DNA of 64,000 bases, taken from positions 20,980,122-21,044,121 of the forward strand of contig OZ022351.1 in the NCBI GenBank assembly GCA_963989245.1, in the 5' to 3' direction. The notes beneath the pieces were generated by a model, which had not been told where the DNA came from, made no database searches, and saw nothing but the letters and a program-made list of their open reading frames with translations. Source of the stretch: Nansenia antarctica (taxonomy: Eukaryota > Chordata > Actinopteri > Argentiniformes > Microstomatidae). A program made the position numbers and the translations under genes. Of this stretch, positions 35,763 to 51,620 are shown in pieces (the stretch's first letter is position 1; each line of letters begins with the position of its first letter).

Positions 35763-35880
35763 TGAGGCTGGTGGAGGTAGAAATCAGGACTGGCTGGACA
35801 TTGTAATATATGGAACAGAGAGGAGTAGTATCAAATACATGTGTTCCTCATTTCTAAAACATTGGCTTCAATCTCTAAAT
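35763..35880. mobile_element. Partial GGAGGCTGGTGGAGG MITE
   Basis: GAGGCTGGTGGAGGTAGAAA at the left and the ATTGTAATATATGGAACAGA interior. The right end is degraded. Confidence 0.55.
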
Positions 35881-36029
35881 TAATGGGACAGCTTGGTGAC
35901 ACTGAAAATATAGCTTTTAGGGTGAATTAGTAGGCCACTCATAAAGGGATAACCCTGTTGGTGTTACAGAATGTTCTAAAACAAGTTTAATAGGATTAAA
36001 TGAGGGTCATGTGACACATACATACATAC

Positions 36030-36205
36030 ACTGAAACCAGGGGGATGTTCCATCGACGCCACTAAAGGAAAATCCAGGCTTGTTTTGATGTTTTGATGTT
36101 TCGTGAGACTTGTCAAAATAAGGCTGGATTTAAAAAATAAATCTTGCAGGGTTTATCAAAATAAGCCTGGATTGTCCTTTAGTGACGTTGGTGGAATACC
36201 CCCGT
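36030..36205. mobile_element. Palindromic MITE (GGGGGTATTCCATC family)
   Basis: Left CCAGGGGGATGTTCCATCGACG, right CGTTGGTGGAATACCCCC, with an inverted AGGAAAATCCAGGCTT core. A relative interrupts the SINE at 51957-52113. Confidence 0.75.
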
Positions 36206-36438
36206 GGGCGCTTGTAAATCTCGTCACATCCAGAAGCATTCCTTACCCCTCGAGCACTCTTGATCTGAAAGAATTCTGCTAGACTTACTTACCAAGGATT
36301 TGAACTAAATGCTGAATTACCCCAAGCCAGTTATTTAACAACTACACAAGTGCCAATAGGTCAAGGTGTTGTTTATGCACAGCACAGGGCATTTTACAGT
36401 TTACCCTAGAAGGCCATGAAACAGCCCCCATCCCCTAG

Positions 36439-36636
36439 GCCTGGTGAAGCACCCGCCATCGTTGCTGCAATTGTGCTTGAAAGGCGGTTGTGAAAACAGC
36501 ATATCCCAGCCAGCATAGTTGGGTTTGGGCCTGCTCTGTAGTGTGTAAAGCCCCTACTATGCTGGCTGGGATATGTTGTTTTCACAACCTCCTTTCAAGT
36601 ACAATTGCAGCAACGATGGCGGGTGCTTAACCAGGG
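36439..36636. mobile_element. Long hairpin of about 78-bp arms
   Basis: The arms 36441-36518 and 36557-36635 are inverted copies (CCCGCCATCGTTGCTGCAAT at left, ATTGCAGCAACGATGGCGGG at right). They are separated by about 38 bases. Probably a MITE. Confidence 0.85.
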
Positions 36637-36858
36637 CAACACAGTAGCATACAGCTCAACTCAGTAGTGTGAAACGGGTAGTATAGATGTCCCTATGTCC
36701 TGACACCTATCTATTTTGGCAGTTATAGTATTCCTTCACTGACTCAACTTTTCTACTCTGGTGCTGTCACCTAGTGGATGGCTCCAGCACTGCAACAAAT
36801 CAACAATTCCTAAGGTGACAATGCCAAAATCCAGATGCTTGACACTGCAATGTTTGAC

Positions 36859-36880
36859 ACACACACACACACACACAGAG
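36859..36880. repeat. Short CA microsatellite
   Basis: (CA)n run of about 10 units. Confidence 0.9.
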
Positions 36881-37089
36881 CAGAACAAAGTGTTATACCA
36901 GTCACATTTTTATTAATTTTTTAGTACATTTCCAGTTGTTTTGATAGATAAGTGGTACAGAGAGTCCCATACCTATTGTTGAACAGTTACATCATGGCAT
37001 TGTACAGCGAGGAGTTTGAGAGAAGAAGAAGGAGAGAGTTCATGTACCTGTAATAGCTCCCGTGAGATTTGGAGATTGGTGAAGAAGAA

Positions 37090-37545
37090 TGGTGCGCCTG
37101 GTCCACAACAAACCCCTGTCCTCTGTCCCCTGGTCCACCTCACCCCCTGTCCCCTTTGTGCACTGGTCCTCCCCAAACCCCTGTCCTCTCTGTCCCCTGG
37201 ACCACCCCAACACACACCTGTCCTCCCTGTCCCCTGGTCCCCAACACACACCTGTCCTCCCTGTCCCCTAGTCCACCCCAAACCCCTGTCCTCTCCATCC
37301 CCTGGTCCACCCCAAACCCCTGTCCTCTCTGTCCACTGGTCCAATACAAATTCCTGTCCTCCCTGTCCACAACACACCCCTGTCCCCTCTCCGTCCCCTG
37401 GTCCACAACACACCCCTGTCCCCTCTGTCCCCAACACAACCCTGTTCCCCTCTCTGTCCTCTGGTCCCCAACACACCCCTGTTCCCCTCTCTGTCCCCTG
37501 GTCCACAACAAACCCATGTCCTCCTGTCTGCCCTCTGGACTGGCC
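37090..37545. repeat. Degenerate minisatellite, units of about 30-40 bp
   Basis: Repeats built from CCCCTGTCCTCTCTGTCCCC and TGGTCCACAACACA. Long open frames on both strands are by-products of the repeat. Confidence 0.85.
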
Positions 37546-37606
37546 TAAGTTGGCTTTCAGAGATCTGAGAGTGTAGGATAGGTATAAGCAGTAGTATGGT
37601 TTCAAT

Positions 37607-37765
37607 CAGAGGAGGCTGGTGGAGGTAGAAATCAGAGGACGGGCTAATTCTAGTAGCTGTAACAGAACGAGAGACGTATCGAACACACCATTCCCCGTTC
37701 CGTTCCATGCATTTACAATGAGCCCGTCCTCCGATTTTCCACCTTCACCAGCCTCTCCCCTGGTT
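37607..37765. mobile_element. GGAGGCTGGTGGAGG MITE
   Basis: Palindromic ends GAGGAGGCTGGTGGAGGTAG and CACCTTCACCAGCCTCTCC, with ATTTACAATGAGCCCGTCCT inside. Confidence 0.75.
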
Positions 37766-37929
37766 GAAACCATTGCTAACCTATCACGAGGCTGGGTCTG
37801 GTACAGACGTTGTTCCTACACTCACTCATGAGCATTACATATGCCATGAACACAGCTACCTACTAAGACCTATCCTGTTGTTTTAGGATCTATGAGGCCA
37901 GGACCAGGGTAGTCTACACTCTGAGACAA

Positions 37930-38095
37930 CTCTTTGGAGAACCCTTTTGGGTTCCATTTAGAACCTTCTGTGAAAACGGTTCTGTGGAAACTCAAACTGG
38001 GTCGACATCTAACCCAAAAGGGTTCTACATCTAACCCAAAAGGGTTCTTCAAAGGGTTCCCCTAGGGGGCCAAATTGAGAACCCTTTTCGAAAAA
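37930..38095. repeat. AGAACCCTTTTGGGTTC repeat element
   Basis: Several direct and inverted copies of AACCCAAAAGGGTTCT and GAACCCTTTT, a common fish interspersed repeat. Confidence 0.7.
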
Positions 38096-38719
38096 AAGAA
38101 AAAAAAACATGTTGAAGAGTGTAGAGACTAGGCACATGAAAGATGAAAAGAGCAACCAAGAGTTGAAGCAGAGACAAACATCTGTCAAGAGAGTCAAGCA
38201 TCTCCTCCCGACTGCAAATGTTCTCTGTCCCAAGGAGGGTGAGAGGAAGAGCCAAGATGCTGTAGAAGAGCAGAGATGGTCCAACTGGGTGCTGTACAAC
38301 TGAGCAGGTCTGTTTTTTGTTTGATAGGTGGATGAGCAACTGGTGAAAGCTCCTACTAACCTACAGTATCAGAGGGCTGGCTGGAGCTAGAAGCATTAGA
38401 GTTACGAGTTCAGAGAAGCCACTGTTACGTTGTGTTGAGTTAAGAGTTAGAGAAGGAGAGAGGGGCAATTCTTCCACTGAACTGGCAACCCCCATGGAGG
38501 GCATGGAAGGTGGAACCATGGAATTAGAATCTCATTCAGATAAATTCTAATTCTATGGGTGGAACATACATTGACTCCAAGATTCCATTCCAGAATGAGA
38601 AAGTCCCAAGAGCCCACTGTAATCTCAGTCATCATTGAAATGGAGTGAAATTCACAAACAATCAGATATACCTGGTCAAGGCCTGGACTCATGGCATGGT
38701 CCCTTAAGATTAAACATTT

Positions 38720-38825
38720 CACACACACACACACATACACATGCTCACACACTACTTCATGCACATGGGCACGCACGCACACACAAACGCACACACACAC
38801 GCATACACACACATACACACACACC
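38720..38825. repeat. CA-rich microsatellite
   Basis: Interrupted (CA)n and CACG runs. Confidence 0.9.
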
Positions 38826-39553
38826 TTCAAATTTCCCTCTTTAAATGGTTAATTCACATAAATGTACAAAAACTCTCTTTGGAAAAATACCTATGAGTAG
38901 GTACCCTGTGAATGAAGAGTGATTGCTGATCAGTGTTATTCTCATACAACGAAATTAACCTAGAGGAAAGTACGGAAATGTAATGCAAAAAAATACATTA
39001 TAAACTCAAGTGCATAACAGTTCAACATCGAGCTGTTCAAGATTATCTGTAGATACCCAATTAATAACACAGGTATAGACTAGTGCTTTCCCTAATACAA
39101 GATAAATACCTGATTCGATGTAACAGCTCTTATTTTCGTCTTTTTAGTCAAAGGGGAGAAGAGAGTGAATTATATTTTCACACCAGTTCAGTAGCCTAGC
39201 TAGCGTTTAGCATTCAGACACTGGCCTTAAACAGTGGCTGAAGAACATCACAGAAATTGAAATGGAAAAATGTGAAGAAAGGTTGTTTTGTTACAATGCA
39301 AGAGGTTTTCCCACTATAAATGTCCTTCCTGTCCTAGCTATTGGACTATTGTACCAAATCATAGTTGTAGACTAGTTGTAGGTACAATAGTGCATCAAAC
39401 ATAAACATTACTTTACAGTTCTTTACACAAGATGGTAATAATCATTCACTCCAAAACAAACTATCCCTACATGTTCATGTCTATGTGTGTTGACATTGAA
39501 TGCATGTGTGTTGTATTGTCATTACAGCGAAGCTGTAGACACCGTCCTGTAGA

Positions 39554-39555
<2 letters not shown>
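38826..39555. other. Intergenic, no gene seen
   Basis: AT-rich unique sequence between the repeats. Nothing coding is supported. Confidence 0.5.
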
Positions 39556-39557
<2 letters not shown>

Positions 39558-39597
<40 letters not shown>

Positions 39598-39633
39598 TGT
39601 GTGTGTGCGTGTATGCATGCATATGTGTGTGTA

Positions 39634-39725
<92 letters not shown>

Positions 39726-39735
39726 TGTGTGTGTG
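39558..39735. repeat. GT microsatellite
   Basis: Long interrupted (GT)n array. Confidence 0.95.
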
Positions 39736-39739
39736 ATGG

Positions 39740-40833
39740 ATAATGTAGTGTTTCTAGACTGCATTCTTCCTGCTTCCTGTCTCCACCGTTGCCATGGTTT
39801 CCTCTGTAAGGTTCCGGACACCGCCACCACCACCACCATTGTTTAACCGTTCTAGAATAAATAGTCCCTCTCTCTAGTTAGTCAGTCGAACCCCTCAGGG
39901 TGCAGCAGAGTCTTCCTGCTATCAGGAACAGGTTCTATACAGGTGGTGTATGCCTCAGGTGGGTCCAAAATGGCCGGCAGGCCACCTTCTACAGCCTCAA
40001 ACAATGGCAGAGTGAGTCAAACAGTCTTCGCTTACATTCAGTCTCTGTTCAAACAGTCTTCCAGGGCTTTCAGGAGGAAAGTGAGGATTGGATGGTGGTT
40101 CGGTGCCGGAGGCTGGGGACAGTAGGTATGTGAGGTAACCAGAAAGAAGGACGGGGACGGGGGGGAGGTGAAAGTGCTGGGCAGACAGGAGTTCCCAATT
40201 TAGGGGAGAGGGAGAATTTGAATGAACATTCTCGTCATGAAACCGAGCCGAATGAAATAAGCTCAGCTTTCAGGGAATGTACCGTGATGACTATGGTTGT
40301 GTTTATGGTGTTATGGAATTGCATATTGGGGGAGAGGAGAAGAGAGGAGAGGAGAGGTGAAGAGAGTGGAGGGAGGGGGGGGGGGGGTACAGATGAAGAC
40401 CAACATGGCACAGGACGCCTTAAGGTGTGTGTGTGGGGGTGGGGGCGATTCATATCTTCTGATAAACTGCATCAATTAATCAACCGATCAATCGATCACT
40501 TCAGATCCTACAGGATCAGGGTGGAGGTAGAGGAGGAAGGAGGACCTAAAGGAGACCAGGCAATCCATTCCAGATCAATTCAGATCCTACTGGGGGGTAA
40601 GAGGAGGTAAGAGGAGGAAGGAGGACCTAAAGGAGATCAGGCTGTCCAGATCATCTACCACCAGGAGGGGCAGGAGGGATGAAGGTGGAGGTAAAGGAGG
40701 ACCTAAGGGAGACCAGGCGATCCATTCCAGATTACCTCAGATCCTACCAAGAGGGGGTGGGGGTGGGGGGGGTAAGAGGAGGAAGAAGGACCTAAAGGAG
40801 ACCAGGCTGGCTCCAGATTCCCGTCAGATCCCA
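39740..40833. other. Region 3' of rab39b, purine-rich duplications
   Basis: Between about 40500 and 40810 there are three or four diverged copies of a GGAGGACCTAAAGGAGACCAGG-like segment. This stretch probably includes the rab39b 3' untranslated region (minus strand). No polyadenylation signal was confirmed. Confidence 0.5.
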
Positions 40834-45335
<4,502 letters not shown>

Positions 45336-45359
45336 GACTGTCTAGCGTCTGTTGAAACG

Positions 45360-45385
45360 CAAACACACGCACACACACACGCACG

Positions 45386-45433
<48 letters not shown>

Positions 45434-45480
45434 CACACGCACACACGCGCACACAAACAACACGCGCGCGCACGCATTCA
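45360..45480. repeat. CA/CG-rich microsatellite just upstream of rab39b
   Basis: Starts about 25 bases upstream of the rab39b ATG. On the minus strand TTTCAACAG at about 45350 could be a splice acceptor for a leader intron, but this is only a possibility. Confidence 0.9.
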
Positions 45481-45719
45481 CACCCACGTAGACACACAGT
45501 CAGTGCAAAGACCAGAGTTACAACAATAGTGCTTACATGGGCAAGATGACGACCATACCCCCCCCCCCCCCCGCAGCCAGCCAGCCCTCCCCCACCGTGC
45601 GTTACTGTAGCCCGGCCTCCCAGCAGAGAGCTGCTTGTGAATGATAACGAGCCTGGGACGAAAGAATAAGAATACCGACACTCACACTTGTATAGGCTAC
45701 CTTTTTGCATCTCGTGACG

Positions 45720-45955
45720 TTAGAATTATAAGGTTCTATCTCAATTTTTGTCAAAATTGAGTTTTTTTACATAATCTGATCCATTAGGTGTTTATTAATG
45801 CCTGTGTGGTGTTATTTTTAAAATGTTGACATTTTTGAGTTAGTAATTTAATAGAATACAAAGGTTCCATCTCACAAAACATAATGGAATGTAAAAACTT
45901 TGACGCTCAATATCTCTGAACTGCCCTAAACGGAGATAGAACCTTATAATTCTAA
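45720..45955. mobile_element. MITE with 22-bp perfect inverted ends
   Basis: The ends are TTAGAATTATAAGGTTCTATCT and its complement. The flanks carry a direct repeat of about 29 bp (TAGGCTACCTTTTTGCATCTC at 45692-45712 and 45973-45993). Confidence 0.85.
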
Positions 45956-47927
45956 GCTCACGACTTGTCTAGGCTACCTTTTTGCATCTCTCCAACGTCC
46001 CTCTAACGCTCCTGGTCCATTTAGTGGCATATAATAGATATATGTAACTATTTAGATAAGATGATGGTTACATTTTAACATTTAGATATTAGTAGGCTAT
46101 AGGGCTTATTATTCTACTCCTCCCGCTGTAATAGACCCGTTATATCGCTGAATGTAATTACACCCATGCGACTTGGCAATCCGCTTACTTTCAAGTCACT
46201 CGATGCATTAATATGCATTATGTTTGATATGGTTGGGGGTTAAAAAAGATTAGTTTTGAGCCTATAGCCTATACTTTTCCTATTGCAGTATGGTGGGTAT
46301 TGCATTTGCAGTGGATGTGGCCAACCTGTGCGAAATGTGACCATCAAGCCGAGCCTATACGGTTGACGGGCCTGAAAACACAAATCGAATCGTCATATAG
46401 GCTATAACATATTTTATCATCTATAAGCGATTGTGAAGTCGGCTATTATAAGCCATCCGGCCGAAAGGTCTATCCATCTAATGCCAACTCTGTACATGTC
46501 GCCACTGCCTCACTCCGGCGGGGATGACATAGCCCCGTCGGTATGCAAACACCCCCGTAGACAGATGATCCCCGGCGAATAACGGTCTCCCGATGTGCCT
46601 CATACCGGATAGGCTATAGAAGAGCAAGCAGGCCTGATATGAATATGAACCTATACAATATACCTCTACGTTTCATGACGACCATTATGAAATAAAGACA
46701 GTTGCTTCACCCAGACATGTGTGCTTTAGGCCTGTACACGGACACAAAAAAACGGATTTGTTTTATTTCAGACCTTTACATCAAGGTCAATATATTGCTT
46801 GCCTCCATTTTGCCATCTTGAGGAGGAGGCACTGTGTATCCCTAAAGCATCATGTTGCATTCTTATCTTTTATAGGAATCAAATCAAATCAAATGCAGTG
46901 ACATGCAGGTTACGGGGTGCAGAGCTTTGGAGAACATCAAACCAGCAAAACATTCATTTTGATTGAATCGCCTTCCAGAATCACAGGCCGCTTATATATG
47001 GTCCAGTCGGTATACTCGACAGTTAAGGCTGTTGGAGGCAGTGTATCGTAGGCCTATTTTGGTAAACATCAAAATGACATGATATTGAATTATTTCATCT
47101 TACATTGTTTATTGCGCCGTTCAGAAAGGTGCAGGCCCCATTGCATTGAAGAAGACCGCCTCCTCTCTCGGAAAACAAACACTGAAATAACAAAAATAAT
47201 GTTCACAGCAGTACATGAACTGCAATTAGCCTATACGATTCCCTTGAAAATATCCAGTCGTGATTTCGTCGTGATCTCTTTATAATGGTAGCCTAAACAG
47301 TTGGCCCAAAAAAAAACGGCCACAAAACAGGTGCAAAAGACTCCTCTCCGCTATACGCTCTCTGGCATATTGCTGGATTTCCACTGATTCAGTTGCTGTT
47401 TGAAATCGCAGGCAGGCTATAATACGATACAATCCGAAGGGTCTGTTTTACGCATCCGTATCTTTCATTGCATGTTTTGAAGGCCGTTAAGTGTTTGGAG
47501 AGATTTCCGCTGATGAAATAGCAGCAACATCAGCGGCATCACAGAGCCTGACTCATCCCGCATCAGTACCACTACCGTAAACCTCCGTATAGACGGGCGC
47601 AAACACTTTTCAGCATCTTGTGCTAAACCCACAGCGACGCTGTCAGCAGTCCTAATAATACCTAGGCAGTCCTGGCTAGACGAAATGAGCTGTGTGACCA
47701 GACACGATTGACATGGAAGTCATGAGACAACATTTTGATCACAGGGTCAAAATACAACGGCCTTCTCTCCTTTGCACTGGTGGAAGGTGGAAAGCAAATG
47801 CCTAGGGAGCAGCCAACTGCTGTAGCTTTCCTGGTTTGCCCGTAACTGTGTGACCTGGCCTATTTTGGCTAGATCTCTTATGTGGCCATGCCTCTCTCTT
47901 CAATCTCAATGGGATTATAACAAGGCA

Positions 47928-47960
<33 letters not shown>

Positions 47961-48060
47961 TGTTAGTCTTGTTTGTTTTTAAGCACTTGGTACTCTACTG
48001 ATACTGACTCTGTTATGTTTGGGAATGGGAGCTGAACACAGAGCAATGCCGAACCTCTAT
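45956..48060. other. Divergent intergenic region between rab39b and the Rab32/38 gene
   Basis: AT-rich unique sequence with an (AT)n run at about 47930-47953. Promoters of both genes should lie somewhere in 45336-49102, but no TATA or CpG-island edge could be fixed. No coding sequence is supported. Confidence 0.5.
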
Positions 48061-48064
48061 TGAA

Positions 48065-49102
<1,038 letters not shown>

Positions 49103-49368
49103 ATGCAGCAGGAACGGTTGCTCAAGGTTCTCGTCATCGGCGACTTGGGGGTCGGAAAAACGTCCATCATCAAACGTTACGTCCATCAGATCTTCTCCCA
49201 GCACTACCGGGCGACCATCGGAGTGGACTTCGCTCTCAAAGTCCTCAACTGGGACCAGAAGACAGTGGTCAGACTGCAACTCTGGGACATCGCTGGTTCG
49301 TCCACTACTTAATCACCTAATATGTTGTTGATGTTTTATATCATTAACCTATACAGACAAATAGACAG

Positions 49369-49407
<39 letters not shown>

Positions 49408-49506
49408 CACACACACACACGCGCGCACGCACACACACACACACACACGCACGCGCACACACACACACACACACACACTCGCACGCGCACACACACACGC
49501 ACACAC

Positions 49507-49585
<79 letters not shown>

Positions 49586-50686
49586 GTCCTTGTCACACAC
49601 AGTTGACTAATTGACATCCAGCAGCACATGACAGTTGATATGATGGGAACTGCCATTCACAGTGAAGGAGCAGTGGACTTTAGCCTGTCAACATTGGCGA
49701 GATAATTCATGAAGTGTGTCAGTGTGCTTTTCTTATCATCCCTAACCATATCACTAGTACTCTCCTGTCCAGGCTGTCAGTGTCACGGTGTGTGTGCGTG
49801 TGGGTGTGTGTCTGTGTGTGTGTGTCTGTGTGTGTGTGATTCAAGTTCACAACCTCAAACCTGTTGAATGTTACAGAGTTTAAAGACAACGTGTGAGTTT
49901 AGTGGGGAACCTGGGCAGAGGGAGGAACATGCACTTATAATAATCACAGAACCGCCGACCAAGGGCTTCAAGATAGGGAAGTTCAGGACACAATGGCGAA
50001 GATCTATCCCCCCCCCCTCCCCCCTCTCCTCCACCCTATTAATCCTGAGGTATTCATTCTCAGGGTTAGGGTTAGGGAACATGGGAGAGATACTTGGGCC
50101 CAGTATTTAAAAAAACGTTTAATCTGGATCCAAATGTATTTATTTTTTCCGCCATCCAGGATCAGATCGAGATGGCTGATTTTGCCTATACTACTGAAAC
50201 ATCTGCCAGATAGATTTGATCGCAAAAAGGAATCTGGATCATTCTGATGTAGATTAAACTGGGTCACTCTGATGTAGATTAAAGGAAACTGGATCACTCT
50301 GACGTAGATTGAACTGGGTCATTCTGATGTAGATTAAACTGGATCATTCTAATGTAGATTAAAGGAATCTGGATCATTCTGATGTAGATTAATGGAATCT
50401 GGATCATTCTGATGTAGATTAAACTGGATCATTCTACTGTAGATTAAAGGAATCTGGATCATTCTAATGTAGATTAAAGGAATCTGGATCATTCTGATGT
50501 AGATTAAACTGGATCATTCTACTGTAGATTAAAGGAAACTGGATCATTCTGATCTAGATTAAACTGGGTCATTCTGATGTAGATTAAACGTTTTGAAAGC
50601 ATGGTGTAGTATGGTTCTGACCAGTTGACCATTGGCAGAGGCTAGTGTCATTACACATCCTACATGGAATGTGTTGTTGTTAACGG

Positions 50687-50767
<81 letters not shown>

Positions 50768-50950
50768 AGTCTCTCTATCCTCACTTCTGTATCTCTGACA
50801 TTCATTCGTTCAATCTCTCATCATTCTCTCTCGCATTCTTTCACTCTCTCTCTATCCTTCTCTCCATCTCTCATTGTCCCTCTCATTCTCTCTCTCTCTC
50901 TCTCTTGTTCTCTCTCTGTGTGTCTGTGTGTCTGAGTGGTGAAAAACAGT

Positions 50951-51008
<58 letters not shown>

Positions 51009-51112
51009 CTTGTTTGTCCCTTCACTGGTCTCATGGTTATATCACCGGTGTATTAACATCATGTGAGAGAGGTTATGTCCTGGGAGGAATCACTTATACA
51101 CAGCCACACACG

Positions 51113-51187
<75 letters not shown>

Positions 51188-51204
51188 ACACACACACACA
51201 CACC

Positions 51205-51281
<77 letters not shown>

Positions 51282-51578
51282 GGTATGTCTTCCATCCACT
51301 CATCCACAAGCCCCCTATTTGTTATGCATTCAGACAGTCAAACAGAAAAAGTCTGAGGTTTACCTACTGTAAATGCTGTTTACACAGGAAGCACTTAAGG
51401 GAACAGCACACATATTACCTGTATTACACATATTACATGTGTTTACATAGCATAACCATGTTGGATAGATCACAACAGAGGGATGGCCGGGTATATTACC
51501 TCCTATACTTGCTGGTGAGACTACTGACAACACATGGATGCCACAGCACATCATTGTTACATGCCAATAGATGATTAC

Positions 51579-51620
<42 letters not shown>

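Noticed and set aside
36973..37605. Overlapping long frames on both strands
   Set aside because: Produced by the CCCCTGTCCTCTCTGTCCCC-type minisatellite; no gene structure.
50060..50078. GGGTTAGGGTTAGGG telomere-like motif (also near 55303)
   Set aside because: Only two to three units, too short to indicate an interstitial telomere.
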